In this document: one piece after another, positions 21,562 through 33,005 of the stretch
Position numbering within the stretch: position 1 is the stretch's first letter
Layout of the letters: every line of letters begins with the position of its first letter
NCBI GenBank assembly: GCA_003427395.1
Contig: BFEA01000597.1
Coordinates: 526,707-576,446, forward strand
Direction of reading: 5' to 3'
DNA from: Chara braunii
Lineage: Eukaryota; Streptophyta; Charophyceae; Charales; Characeae
Length of the DNA stretch: 49,740 bases
The notes under the pieces: model-generated
Database searches by the model: none
Told to the model about the DNA's origin: nothing
Seen by the model: only the letters and a program-made list of their open reading frames with translations
Made by a program: the position numbers and the translations under genes

Positions 21562-21985
21562 CAAGCTCCTCCCTAAGTGGTTTGGACCATGGATGGTCAC
21601 TTCAGCAGCTGGCGACGACCCCGCGGGTCCATCTTTCATCATTGAGATCCCCCCGCATTTGACGGTCCACCCGATCTTTCACGCGTCAAAATTGGCAGTT
21701 TACACTCCAGCCTCCGCAGCGGATTTCCCGGGCAGACGGTCACAAGACCCTCCTTCAATGGATGGTCATCAGGAGGTCGACCGTGTTCTCACGCATCGCA
21801 AGCATGGCAACAAGCCGATGCAGTACAAAGTTATATTCAAGCAATTCGATCCGAACGACACACGCTGGATTTCAAGAGCTGATCTGAAGGCGATAACACC
21901 CCTCATGTTCGCGCATTACGAAAAACAGCGACTTGCTAAGGAAGCTGCCCAACCTGCCCGCCCTGTACGGACATCGGACAGATAG
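21561..21985 (+). pseudogene. pol: Element B integrase tail: GPF module and chromodomain-like end
   Basis: Begins KLLPKWFGPWMVTSAAGD, the GPY/F-type module, then VHPIFHASKLAVY. The last 65 residues (QEVDRVLTHRK ... QYKVIFKQFDPNDTRWISRADL) resemble a chromodomain, although the usual WKGY core is changed to FKQFDPND. It ends at TAG 21983-21985, about 30 bases before the polypurine tract, so this is the natural end of pol. The interruption before it is the assembly join. Confidence 0.85.
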
Positions 21986-22014
21986 CTTCGCCCTCGCAGT
22001 TAGCTCGGTCTTTC

Positions 22015-22025
22015 AAGGGGGGGAG
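22015..22025 (+). promoter_or_regulatory. Element B polypurine tract
   Basis: AAGGGGGGGAG just upstream of the 3' LTR, the expected plus-strand primer. Two bases separate it from the LTR start as set by comparison of the two LTRs. Confidence 0.85.
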
Positions 22026-22027
22026 TG

Positions 22028-23151
22028 TGCGGCATGCTGAGCCACACGGGCCCCAGTTAGGGCCCGGTTCCAGATAGGCAAGGTAGGCCTGAGGGACGAC
22101 GGTTCAAATGAGGCCAGATGGGCCTGGACCACGACGATTCAGGCAGGCCCAGGCCAAACAGCCACAAGGCCGGTACCGGTCCAGCCTAGGACCCACCGAC
22201 AGAGGTTCAGAGGCTGCCACAATTTAGGCGCCAACCAGTTTCAAAACTGGACCGTTGATTTGGATCAACGGTCCAGGCCGATAGGTACCAACGAGTAGGA
22301 GGCCGGCCCAACACCAAAAGGCTGGGTACCAGCCTCAGTAGGGAGGTTAGTAAGGCTAGAGGTTAGTCTTCAGGATTAGCGCATCAGTGCAACGTTAGCT
22401 CTTAGCGCAGCGCTGCAGCACAGCGAGGAGCGGTGAGACAGCGAGGTTCAGCGGCGAGCGGATTAGCGCAGCACTTGGGCGCAGCGCCAGTTACCAGCCC
22501 AGCCCCTTGCAACGCCTTAGCGATGGACCAGGTATCCGAAAGGAAGGCTTCGCCTTCCCTCCCTCTTCTTCTTCATCCCTCCTCTCTCCTTTCTCTCTCT
22601 CTTTCTCTCCTCCTACCTTCTCAGTCTAAGTCTACTTCTACTTCTCCTACAAGATTACTGCAGTATGGGAGATGGTTGCGAGTTCTGATGACATCTGAGA
22701 CAGCGACCTTGAGACTACGAGTTGAGGACTATTTGGGGTTCTGATTTCATCTTCCTTTCGGAGAGGTACTTGACATTGTGAGATCGATATCTGAGACATT
22801 GTGAGACTTGGTATTCGCGACATTTCGGATTTTCGTCATTTCTGACATTTTAAGATACTATCTTTGGAGACATTGAGTTGACGTCATCTTCCCCTCTCCT
22901 CCTCCTTTCGTCTCTCTCTCTCTTCCTTCGTCTGTGGATGATCTCAGTCCCTAGCCTTTCGTCTATGTCTGAGGCCAGGGCATTCACACCCCTGATGAAT
23001 GTTTGAGAGTGTTCGATTGCAGTCCGAGTCAGGTCTGAGTCAGTCCAAGGTATCTCAAGTCTTCCGCTTGCATTTGTATCAACTCTGTATTATGTGGTCG
23101 GTTCTGGGAATCTGCGCCATACTTCTGACTGTGTTTCACAAGTATGCAACA
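22028..23151 (+). repeat. Element B 3' LTR
   Basis: Starts TGCGGCATGCTGAGCC and ends TATGCAACA. Direct repeat of 13893-15065. CTGA follows immediately as the target duplicate. Confidence 0.93.
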
Positions 23152-25316
23152 CTGAGGTAGGATTGAGTGTGGATTCTAGTTTAGATCACACACATTGTAG
23201 CTCATGAGTGATGCAAGCACTGGTGAGGAGGAGTTGTTTGTGGACGACCTTAGGATCACTCGTAGAACTGCTCTCAGTCGACCCTTGACTTTCCTAGTTT
23301 AGGTCCAGGACACGAGAGAAGACTACAGAGAGAGGCTAGAGAGAGAGCAGCGGCGAAGAGAGCGAGGGACACCGCGACCAGCGCCAGGTCTAGGACTATA
23401 GCTAGCACAGGTGCAACCATGGCCACCTCCTCCATGTCGCAGGCCTCTTCACAGGCCACTTCGTCAGGAGTCAGTCAGAGTGGTTCTCAGGCTTCCATTA
23501 GCCAGAGTGCTGGCTTGCAAGTCAGCCAGCAGGCTCAACTCACGCCGGAGGATTATGAGATCCTCCAAGCAGAAGAACTTCAGGATGAGCTGTGGCGGCA
23601 GTTGGATGAAGCAGCAGAGAGAAGAAGAAGAGCTATAATGAGAAAAGCTAAACTAGGTAGTAGATTGCAGGAACTAGGCAAGCTAGAGGCACTAGATGAG
23701 TCCTCACTTGATCCCGCTATGAGAGCCCTGTGAAATCCGCTCCTGTGTGTGGCTGAGATGCAGGTTGTTCAGCAGGAAGTGTTGGCTGAACTAGTGGCAG
23801 GCCAAAAACGAATTATGCTCCTCGTCCAATGATGAGGCAGCCTCGGTTTGTTGTAGCTCCCACTTCGGTTGCGGGTCCATCAATGACGCCGTCGCCGGTT
23901 GGGCCCTCCTTCTCACCTATGTTTGGCATGCCCCGTCCAGGTGGTTATGTAGCTACTAGTGGTCCGGTCCTTACAACTTCTGTCGTACCATCTACGACGG
24001 TGGTAACTACAGTCCCATCGTCGGTGCAAGCTCAGGTTAGTGCACAGCAACTTGTCTCAGTGGCTATGCAGCCACTGCAGCAGTCTCCTAGGCCAATGCA
24101 GGCCATGTAGTGGATGCCAAAGATCCCATTGCTGAGTCAACCTTTTTCTGGCGACAGGAAAAAGGATGAGGACCTGGACACCTGGGTGAGAACTGTGTTC
24201 ACATATGTGAGGCACAAGCTCACCAGGCCAGAGCAAGAAGTTAGAGTGGCTGCCTCCTTTTTAGAGGGGTCAGCAGCCCGCTGGTTGAATGGCCTAATGC
24301 AGCAGCAAGGCCACGGTCACAACTTCAATGCTTGGGCCCAGGCCCATACATTGGAAGACTTCGTACGGTCCGTGTATAATGGGTGGCATGACCCTCAAGG
24401 GGCTCAAAAGGCCAGAGATGCGATCAACAATCTTTGTGCCAAAAGGTACAAGAACGTTCGCGAGATCACGGATACCATAGAATGTCTGCTCGTGATACCT
24501 CGTGTGCGCTATGACCAGTAGGTACTACTTACGGATTACCTGAGATGTTTGCCTTCGGAGGTAAGGCCTAAGATGGTGGACGAGGCCTACGTCAACCAAC
24601 ACAACTTCACTTCTTTCAGCAAGAAGGCCTTAGATATAGAGGCAAAGCTTGGGTCAGTGCATCAAGGTCCAACAAATGGAAGAAAAGGGCCAGCAGGTGC
24701 GAAGCACAAAAAGTCATAATGGGATATCTCTCCTAAGTACCCAAATTCATGCCGTGAAATGGAAGGCACAAAATCAAGTCTCTTGGGTTAGGCGCGAAGC
24801 GCACAACGCCTGCCCTCAGAACCACACGTGACAATTTCCCGTCATGCAGCTCGCCCCCCAAAACCTTAGCCTTGTTTGTGGGCTCGGGAAGGGAAGCTGA
24901 CAAACAGCTTCGCTTCGCGCCTTCCGACTCTGTCCGTTGACCATGATGGTCAGACGCCGAAAAATGACGAGTTCCCAGATCTTGGGGATGAGACAGAGCA
25001 TGATGGGGCCAGTGAGACTACGGATGGGGGAGTCGTGGTGCCTATCAAAGAAAAGGCTAGGGGAACCGGGAAAAAGAAGGTAGGCCGGTCTATGGGTCAG
25101 GGTGACCAACGAACACCCGCATAGGTAAAACTTGGTTTAGATTACGAGGTATGCAGGGACCGAGTTGCTAGGGGCACGTGCATGAACTGTGGCAATTACG
25201 GCCACACGTCTAGGATTTGCCGAGGCAAGAAGGTCACTACGAAGGTAGCCTCACCAACGGTGGTGGGCTTATCTTCTAACCCTGGCAGTGCTTCTGCGAG
25301 CACTTCGTAGGGAAAC
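23152..25316 (+). pseudogene. gag: Element C gag (continues after insertion B)
   Basis: The leader resumes at 23152. The likely start is ATG 23204 (MSDASTGEEELFVDDLRITR), homologous to the start of E gag. A frameshift follows. The next frame (23419-23733) has a Ser/Gln-rich segment and a charged helix, and 24114-24521 is the capsid (PFSGDRKKDEDLDTWVRTV ... RWLNGLMQQQGHG ... SVYNGWHDPQGAQKARDAIN), close to E. The zinc knuckle CMNCGNYGHTSRIC lies at 25179-25220. Stops at 24108-24110 and 24519-24521 and a frame change before 24650 make it non-functional. It ends at the slippery heptamer 25310-25316. Confidence 0.82.
25310..25316 (+). promoter_or_regulatory. Candidate -1 frameshift site G GGA AAC (element C)
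   Basis: In phase with the CCHC knuckle: TAG GGA AAC ACC. The pol frame (HLGPVGVLAALTR...) is -1 to gag here. A TAG now precedes the heptamer directly, where E has TCG, so this copy could no longer use it. Confidence 0.6.
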
Positions 25317-26336
25317 ACCTCGGGCCAGTAGGAGTGTTAGCCGCTCTTACTCGTGTTGAAGTGGTAACGTTGCCTTCCCCACTTCAGGCGTTGGCCAAGG
25401 CTAGAGACCCAAACATCGCCCCCCAGACACATTCAGACCCACCGACGGTCTGTTCGAGAGATATGTCTGAATCCTTAGAGGAGTTACGGTCTGAGTGGTC
25501 AGGGAAGGACCCCAGAGACTCTTGGGCGATGATCAGTAGAGGTCCTAAGGGTGACCATTTCGTGGTACAGGTCAATGTAGGTGGCCGCAAGGTAGGAACC
25601 TTTGCAGACATAGGCTCTACACAGAATTTCATTAGTCGTGCTTGTGTGGATAGACTGCGCTTAGGTGACCAAGTGCAGCGGCTTAGCAGAACTGTAGCTT
25701 CTACGCTAGCCAACAAGCACCAGATGTTAGTTAAAGACTATGTCAGGGATGTAGTCTGTCCCTTCTCTTATGGAGGAGGGGAAGTGAGACATAAAATTTC
25801 ATTCCTCGTCAGCGACGAACTTGCCCTTTGACATGTTGCTATGCATGTACTACCTCGAGGTTTCTCAACCTCAGTTTGATTGGGATAGGAAGGTGTTGCT
25901 ACACAAGCTGCCCAACGGTAGGACCGTTAGACTGCAAAAGTTTAAAGCTAGCAGTCTAGTGGAAAACTATGGCTGCATGTGTGCCTCCTCTTTCTATAAC
26001 TACTATAAGCAGAATCGCCAGGAGGGCATGTATCTAGTCTTTGTCCTTGAGAAAGGGGAGGTCGTAAAATCACCCCCAGAAATAGAATCAGTTGTCGCTC
26101 AATATCCAGACCTTTTTGAGGAGCCCATAGGTGTGGTGGATAGGGAGGTGGTCCATGCAATAGAGGTTGTCCCGGGTAGTAAGGTACCTAGAGGACGAAT
26201 CTATAGGATGTCTCCCGCGGAGTTGGATGAGCTCAGGCGCCAGCTTACAGAGCTCACAGAGAAGGGATGGATTCGGCCTAGTACCTCCCCATACGGTGCG
26301 TCAGTCTTATTGTTCCTAAGAAGGGAGGTACCTTGA
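25317..26336 (+). pseudogene. pol: Element C pol: protease and RT entry
   Basis: Protease: VGGRKVGTFADIGSTQNFIS, with Asp at 25607-25609 followed by Ile instead of Ser/Thr, the same oddity as in E. The frame shifts near 25820 (LPFDMLLCMYYLEV, where the usual LLGM Gly is Cys). A linker then leads to EVVPGSKVPRGRIYRMSPAE and WIRPSTSPYGASV, the RT entry. A second shift at about 26310 leads to the next frame. Confidence 0.85.
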
Positions 26337-27369
26337 GGATGTGCATTGACTATAGGGGCCTCAATGTCATCACCGTTAAGAACACGGAGCCCCTACCCCG
26401 CATCGACGACCTACTGGATAGAGTGCAGGGACACCGGTACTTCACAAAGATAGATCTGAAGTCCAGATACCATCAAATTGCCATTAGACCTGAGGACCAG
26501 CACAAAACCGCATTTCAGACCAGGTACGATCTGTACGAGTTTGTGGTGATGCCCTTTGGCCTATGCAATGCACTTGGAACATTCCAGCAAGCAATGAACA
26601 AGATATTTCATGAGTACTTAGACAAGTTTATCGTTGTGTACCTCGACGATATTCTTATGTTTAGTAGAACTGTAGAAGAGCACGCCGAGCACTTAAAAAT
26701 AGTGTTAGGTCTCCTAAAACAGCACCAGTACAAGGTTAACTTGGAGAAATGTGAGTTCGGTCGCACCAAGATCTTGTACTTGGGTCATGAAATCTCCGCG
26801 GATGGATTAAGGTCGGACGATGCTAAGGTGGCCAATATACGCGACTAGCCCAGGCCTCAGATTGTTACTGAGGTCAGATCGTTTTGGGGGATGGTGGGCT
26901 ACTATCATCCGTTTGTTAGGAGCTATAGTACTATAATTTCCCCATTAACAGATCTGACTCGAACTGAAGAGTGTGAGGCGGCCTTCAGGAAACTGAAGTA
27001 TGCTCTGACACACTACGAAGTCCTCAAACTTCCGGATCCTGATAACACTTTGTCGTGACCACAAATGCCAGCCAATATGTCATAGGCGCAGTCCTTGCGC
27101 AAAAGGAGGGGCCAAAGTTGAGACTGATTGAGTATATGAGCATAAAAATGCCATCTCAGAAACTAGCCAGGTCTACTTACAAGCGTGAGTTCTATGCCCT
27201 TTACTGAGCGCTGGTCTATTGGAGACACCATCTCCTTGGGAGTATATGGCCCAAGTTGAGACTGATCGAGTATATGAGCATAAAGATGCCATCTCAAAAA
27301 CTAGCCAGGTCTACTTACAAGCGTGAGCTCTATGCCCTTTACTGAGCGCAATCCTTGCGCAAAAGGAGT
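26333..27369 (+). pseudogene. pol: Element C RT and truncated RNase H
   Basis: RT palm is well kept: [71 protein letters not shown] 26846-26848 replaces TGG (Trp; E has TGG). Thumb and RNase H (27050-27230: TTNASQYVIGAVLAQKEG, KMPSQKLARSTYK) are frameshifted. A 93-bp segment (27118-27210) is repeated at 27251-27343. The copy ends abruptly at about 27369 and meets element D in the opposite orientation. Confidence 0.85.
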
Positions 27370-28840
27370 GTATGGAGTTGTACAACCCCTGCACAATCGG
27401 CAATTCCTCATCCCAAGAGTTATGATCAGGCACAATTAGAGCTCGGAGAAGTTGGATCACAGTCTGGTTGATCTCCTCGGCCAATCCATTGGCTTCGGGA
27501 TGTCGACCAGACGTCATCTTGAGTTTGATGTCATAGATCTGGGAGGTGAAGTCCTTCCAATCTGCACTTATGAACCTAGTGTCCCTCACAACAGTTTTCG
27601 GGGGCCCACACTGCAAAATGTACTTCTTGTGAAACTCTTTGATCACAAGGTCAGTTGGGGCATGAGGTGGTAATGGGATCAAATTCAGAAATTTTGAAAA
27701 GCAGTCAACGATCACCATTACTTGCGAATATCCATTCCTACTCTTCTTTCCCATGTCCGTGAAGTCGATGGAAAGAGACTCACCCGGGCCATCAGGAATA
27801 GGAAGAGGATGCAGCAGCCCATAGGGCTTCTGCCGAGACGGTTTGATGCCTTGACAAATTTCACACTCAGCCACGAACTTTCGTGCCATTCCTTTCATCC
27901 CAGGCCATACAAACTTTTGCAACAGACTTCCATATATCTTTTCAAAATTGAAGTGCCCACTCCGGCCATGAGCCGAGTCCAAGAAGTGAGTACGGATAGG
28001 CTCATGATTGGGTACATACAGGCGGTCGTACTTCCCGTAACATCGGAAGAGCAAACCTTTACACTCGTGGAAGTCAGGTTGAATGCTAGGGTCAGCCTGG
28101 ATCTGCTCAAGGATGGGACTGAGTTCCGAGTCCTTGGCAGTATGCTCAACTAGTTCCTCCTTCAAGTTCTTACGGAGATCATAGGACCCCACAAGACAAG
28201 TCATGTACTCAGGGTGGCGAGACAAAGCATCCGCAACGCGATTGTAACAATCTTTCTTGTGCCTAAGTTCGAAATCATACACAACAATCTCATGCAGCCA
28301 GCGGGTCAATGTAGTTGATGGATTATTATGTGGCTGAATCCATTTCAAAGTCTCGTGGTCTGAGAACACTTTGAAATGACGACCCAAGAGGTAGTGCTGC
28401 CAATGACCTAACGCCTCTCTCAAGGCATAGAGTTCTCGCATGTAAGTGGAGGCAGCTACCTTGTGACTGGGCATACGTTTCCTGTAGAATTCGAGCGGAC
28501 GTAAGCCGTCGCCATCATCTTGTTGCAGCACTGCACCAATCCCATACAAGCTTGCATCTGATGTAAGTTTGGGATATGCAATGCGGAGCACCGGATGACT
28601 TGCCAAAGCCTCCTTCAATGCTTGGAAGACTGTTGTGCATTCCCCATCCCATGTGTCAGACATATTCTTGCTGGTCAATCTGGAGAGCGGTCGGGCAATG
28701 ATAGAGAATTTGGGTACAAACTTATGGTAATATGATGCAAGACCAAGAAAAGAACGCAGCTCGCGGACATTTGCCGATTGAGGCCATTTGCGGATGACCT
28801 TAACTTTGGTTGCCTCGGGCTCTAGGCCTGCAACAAACAA
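27366..28840 (-). pseudogene. pol: Element D RT thumb, RNase H and integrase (truncated)
   Basis: A long open frame: RT connection (VKVIRKWPQSANVRELRSFL), RNase H (LTSDASLYGIGAVLQQDDGD, STYMRELYALREAL, LLGRHFKVFSDHETL, NRVADALSRHPEY), integrase HHCC (DSAHGRSGHFNFEKI ... CEICQG) and core (SIDFTDMG, VVRDTRFISADW, SGRHPEANGLAEE). The second catalytic motif lacks the usual SDRD Ser-Asp step: VRDTRF has a single Asp. TTDAS has lost one residue (LTSDAS). The frame is cut within the core end at QGLYNSIHS, at the junction with C. A frameshift near 28830 separates it from the RT palm. Confidence 0.88.
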
Positions 28841-29450
28841 CGGATTCCAAGGTACATGACGCTGTCCCTCCCAAACTCAGATTCCTTCGAGTTGAGATGG
28901 AGCTGCCCATCCTTGAGGATCTGCAACACTTCCTCAAGGTGTTTCATGTGCTGCTCCATCGACTTGCTGAAGATGAGTATGTCATCTAAATAAACAACAA
29001 CAAATCGATTGATCTGATTGCGGAACACTTTATCCATGAGACTTTGAAAGGTGGTCGGTGCATTCGTGAGGCCGAAGGGCATGACGGTAAACTCGTACAG
29101 CCCATCGCGAGTTTTGAATGTAGTTTTATGCTGGACTGCAGGGTCGACTTCAATCTGGTGGTAGCCAGACTTGAGATCGATTTTGTTGAAGACCTTGCAT
29201 CCACCTGCAGCATCTAGCAGATCATCAATACGCGGCAAAGGGTATGCATTCTTTCTTGTTATTCTATTCACTCTGCGGTAATCGATACACATCCATAGTT
29301 TGCCTCCTTTCTTCGGGACAAACAAAACTGGTGCATGAATTCGGATTCGCTTGGCTTGATCCATCCCTTGCCAATCATGTCATTGATCTGTCTTCGCAAC
29401 TCTTCCAATTCGCCTGAGCCGATTCGATAACCCCAGTAGACTTTCGAGCC
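28822..29450 (-). pseudogene. pol: Element D RT palm and fingers
   Basis: Motifs in order: [67 protein letters not shown], catalytic YLDDILIFSK, and the thumb start LNSKESEF. Upstream, after a frame change near 29350, YRIGSGELEELRRQINDMIG gives the RT entry, with homology fading at about 29450. It is close in type to A and G but diverged. Gag and protease are absent, so the 5' part is lost. Confidence 0.87.
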
Positions 29451-29938
29451 TTAGTCGACCCCACTGCGGGTCCCAGTTGGCTCGACCCGCCCACGCTCAT
29501 GCTCAGGGCGCGGGCCGTTCGTCCCAGGGTCACCCCCACCTAGTGCTTTGAGATGGATGGGGGTGGGCCATCGCGCGAGAGAGCTTTGACATTGGGGATG
29601 TAGCTCAGCCCTCACGCCGGGTGGTAGTCTCGCTGGTGGTTCCGCCACGCTGATTTTTTTTTATTTTTTTTTATTTTTTGGTTGTGTTCTCAAGCAATTG
29701 CTCCTTCCAATACGCAGGCAGTCCAGGGGTTCTTTGAGAGTTTTTCTTCTCTTGTGCACAGGCTAAGCGTCATCCTTAGGCCGCGCACCATTTCCATAAG
29801 CATTGCAATTCTACGGCCTCATCGGGGTGCGGCGATGCCGTCCTCCCCCTCGCCTCTATGCACCCCTCGAGTCTCATGCATTTCATCCATCCTTATTGAC
29901 GCAGGCTCCTTAGTCTTTTCGGGGCCTTTACATGCATC
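29451..29938. other. Non-coding stretch with T-rich tract between D and F
   Basis: 29451-29650 is GC-rich with a phrase GGGGATGTAGCTCAG at about 29596-29610 that looks like a Pol III A box. It is followed at 29653-29688 by a T-rich tract broken by single As. This might be a short retroposon, in either direction, but no B box of good quality is seen and no second copy is present. 29690-29938 holds nothing recognisable. Confidence 0.35.
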
Positions 29939-30774
29939 TGCTGCAATGGTGGATGGCGTTTAACGCGGAGGCCAACGTACATCATACTCCACCCCTACGG
30001 CGGATGGACGCATTGTACCTCCAACTTATCGGCGGGGCGCAACAATTCATGACGCACATGGACGTCACGCTAGAATGTACCATCGCCACCCTCCACACGA
30101 AGATCACGAGGGAGGAGTTTGAAAAGAAGTGGAAGACCCGGTTCATGGTGAACAACGACAAGCATCGCGCCTTGAACAAGATCTTTCGCATCTTCCAAGG
30201 CCAGCAACCTTCGTGGGAATAGCTGACGGAGTGGCAAAGACTCGTCGCCACCCCGGAGTTGAAGCTACCGTTCGACTCAATCCGAGGCGAGTTCTTCGCC
30301 CGATCTTGCGACGCCTTGACGACTGCTCTCGGCAGCGAATTTGAGTATAAGAACTTTGACGACATGATCGCCAAAGCTAGAGAACTTATACAAGGTAACC
30401 GGCGTGCGGCTAACGAGCCCCGCCAACAGCCCGGTTACGTGGAGAAAGGCAAGGGACAACGGACGCCGCAAGTAGCAGCAGTCCAACAAGGAACAAGTGA
30501 GGACCACGCAGCCGCTTCAACATCAAGTGATGGAGATGTGGCGGCAGCGATACCCCCACGACACACGAAACCCCGAGGGGGGAAGAAGGCGAAAGAAGCG
30601 TCGGCGGATGGAGCACGACAGGCACCATGGACGAAATTTGGCATTACCGAAGAAATGTTCAAGTTGGGACGGAATTGGTCATGTTGTTTATGGTGCAACA
30701 ACACCAAACACATCACCAGTGCCTGCCTCGACAAGGACAAGGAAAATGTCAAGCGTCCCGGCTTGGGAAACTGA
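29939..30774 (+). pseudogene. gag: Element F gag (capsid end and zinc knuckle)
   Basis: One frame throughout, broken only by TAG 30220-30222 where B has TGG (Trp). Capsid: WWMAFNAEANVHHTPPLRR ... EEFEKKWKTRFMVNNDK. After a basic Gly/Lys linker, the knuckle is CLWCNNTKHITSAC. It ends at TGA 30772-30774. The intact frame from capsid to knuckle shows that the frameshift near 17705 in B is a private defect of B. Confidence 0.88.
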
Positions 30775-30806
30775 GCACCGCGGGAAGTGCAGCGACAACA
30801 TTTCCC
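30765..30806 (+). promoter_or_regulatory. Candidate -1 frameshift signal of F: GGGAAAC, UGA, possible pseudoknot
   Basis: Codons TTG GGA AAC TGA, heptamer at 30765-30771. The same stems as in B can form: GCAC 30775-30778 with GTGC 30787-30790, and GGGAA 30782-30786 with TTCCC 30802-30806. Sequence differences between B and F here fall in the loop. Confidence 0.65.
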
Positions 30807-31780
30807 AGTTCGCCGGAGTCGGTTGCCTTGCTAGCAGCCTCTCTCACATCCGGGGACACTGCGGTAGTCACAAGTTCTCGCGTCAAGTTTGAGAACTATG
30901 TTGTCGAGCTGGTCCCACCGTTGAACCACCCTCTCCACGTGCAAGATTCAAGCGTATGCGCGGCAGCTCCGCCGTCGGACAACGAACCGGTTGCTTCGCC
31001 AACCCTTTTATTGGAGGATCCGTCAACTTGGACGAGACTTGAGGATCTCGATCCGTTGACGGTTGAGGACTTCCAATGGTTGCCTCTTCCCTCCACCGGT
31101 TTTTTGCAAACTCCACATTGCAATGCCTTAATGGCACATCTACGCGAATACTTGCACGCTGCAGTACCACCTCCGTCGACGGACGGCGGAGTAGTGGTTG
31201 TTGACCTTCGTAGCTATCTTGCGAAGATCGACCGCGAGTACGCAACGCAACGGTATGTCGACAACGACGCGCCGCTCCTCTACATCCGCATTCAGATCGG
31301 AAAGGCGACCTGCAGTGCCTTGATCGATTGTGGAGCGACTCGCAACTACATCAGCCAAAACTTCATGGCATGCGCCGGGCTAGGCCCTCGCGTTCGAAGG
31401 AAAAGTCAGCCTACGCACGTCACGTTGGCCGATGGTCACACGCAAAAGTCAATCGACCGATTCATTGACTCGGTGCCCGTGTACTTTGCCCCGCTAGCAT
31501 GCGAGGCCGTGCCTTTCGACATATTGGACACCAAGTTCGATATGATCGTAGGCATGTCGTGGCTGCAAAGCGAAGACCATGCGGTGAACTTCCATCGACG
31601 CACCGTTCACGTTCGTGATCGGCGCGGCGAACTAGTCCCGTGTACAGTGCCGCTTCCTCATCCTTCAATTGGTTGTCGCGTGGTATCCGCGGCGAGCATT
31701 CGCCAATCCATCCGGCGGAACGACATCGAGGAGATGGGCATATGTTTTCTTCACGCCCTCCCACCCAATGTCAGCCGAAG
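30772..31780 (+). pseudogene. pol: Element F pol: linker and protease
   Basis: The -1 frame opens LSTAGSAATTF and stays open across a linker of about 170 residues. It then runs through the whole protease: LLYIRIQIGKATCSALIDCGATRNYIS, with Asp-Cys-Gly-Ala at the active site, and VPFDILDTKFDMIVGMSWLQ. The frame shifts near 31770. The linker has no recognised domain. This is the best-preserved protease of the B family in the window. Confidence 0.87.
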
Positions 31781-32560
31781 ACGGATACGTCGGACCCACT
31801 CATCATTGAGTTGTTGGACAGCTATGAGGATGTCTTTCAAGCTCCCGCCGGAGTCATACCGGATCGGCCCATACGCCACGGGATCACTCTCGAGGACGGT
31901 GTCGTACCTCCACGCGGATGCATCTACCGCATGAGCGAAGAGGAACTTCAAGTGCTTCGGGCACAACTAGACGACCTCTTGGCCAAGGGCGAGATTCGCC
32001 CTAGCTGTTCGCCATACGCTGCTCCCGTTCTCTTCGTCAGGAAGAAGAAGAAGGACCTTCGTTTGTGCATGGACTATCGAAAACTTAACGCGCAAACGAT
32101 CAAGAACGTCGACCCTCTCCCTTGGATCGATGATCTTCTCGAGCGACTAGGCGGCGCCAAGTACTTCTCGAAGTTTGACCTCAAGTCAGGATATCATCAG
32201 ATTGAGATCCAGCCAAGAGACCGGTACAAAACCGCGTTCAAGACGCGATATGGGCACTTTGAGTGGATCATCATGCGTTTCGGTCTCACCAATGCCCCGG
32301 CTACCTTGCAAGCGGCCATCGCGACGGAATTCCGCGATTTACTCGACAGCACCGTGCTCATTTACCTCGATGACATCTTGGTTTATAGCCGGACCCTGAA
32401 CGAGCATCTCGAGCATCTTCGCACCGTTTTGGAGCGGCTTCGTATCGCCAAGTACAAGGCGAACAGCGACAAGTGCGAGTTCGCCCAGCAAGAGCTGGAG
32501 TACTTAGGCCATTACGTCACGCCGCAAGGCATTCGTCCGCTCGCGGACAAGGTACCCGGC
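31781..32560 (+). pseudogene. pol: Element F reverse transcriptase
   Basis: Complete fingers and palm: [73 protein letters not shown], catalytic [10 protein letters not shown]. The thumb ends early: at 32555 the sequence jumps from GGTAC straight to CCGGCATGCG, deleting 163 bases present in B (19736-19898) and shifting the frame into RNase H. Confidence 0.88.
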
Positions 32561-32987
32561 ATGCGTTTCACACGCTGAAGACGGCGTTGCTTCAAGCTCC
32601 CGTCCTAAGCATCTATGACCCGGCTTTGCCCACCAAAGTGACTACGGACGCTTCCGATTACGGCATTGGCGTGGTTTTGGAACAGCATGACGACGCAGAC
32701 TGGCATCCGGTTAAGTACTTCAACCAAAAGGTGCCGCCCATCAACACTCTGGATGATCCGAGGAAGAAGGAACTCCTAGCTTTTGTCACTGTACTTAAGC
32801 GTTGGCGTCACTTTCTCCTCAGGCGTCGGCGATTCACATGGGCAACGGACAACAATCCGTTGACGTATTACAAGACGCAAGACACGGTGAGCAGCACGAT
32901 CGGTCGATGTACTTCATTGACCAGTTCGACTTCACCTCCAAGCACATTCCGGGCTACTCGAACAAGGCAGCGGATGCTCTCTCGTGA
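32561..32987 (+). pseudogene. pol: Element F RNase H
   Basis: TTDASDYGIGVVLEQHDDAD, INTLDDPRKKELLAFVTVLK, RRRFTWATDNNPLTY. A 4-base loss near 32909 relative to B (GATG missing) shifts the frame before FIDQFDFTSKHIPGYSNKAA. It ends at TGA 32985-32987, the same stop as in B, with integrase in the same frame beyond it. Confidence 0.87.
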
Positions 32988-33005
32988 AGACCTGATCTTT
33001 GCGCC

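Larger units (their letters stand above)
13893..23151 (+). mobile_element. Element B: full-length, inactive Ty3/gypsy chromovirus
   Basis: A 9.3-kb element on the plus strand. It has LTRs of about 1.15 kb, a primer site, a 1-kb leader with several repeats, gag, pol in the -1 frame, and a polypurine tract. It is flanked by CTGA on both sides (five bases with one mismatch, GCTGA/ACTGA, if the LTR edge is moved by one). Joining the flanks restores a stretch of the C leader (CATGCTGAGGTAGGA) that matches E (CATGCTGTGGTAGGA), which proves B is a later insertion. Gag and pol carry frameshifts, a 38-bp deletion in RT and several stops. Confidence 0.93.
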
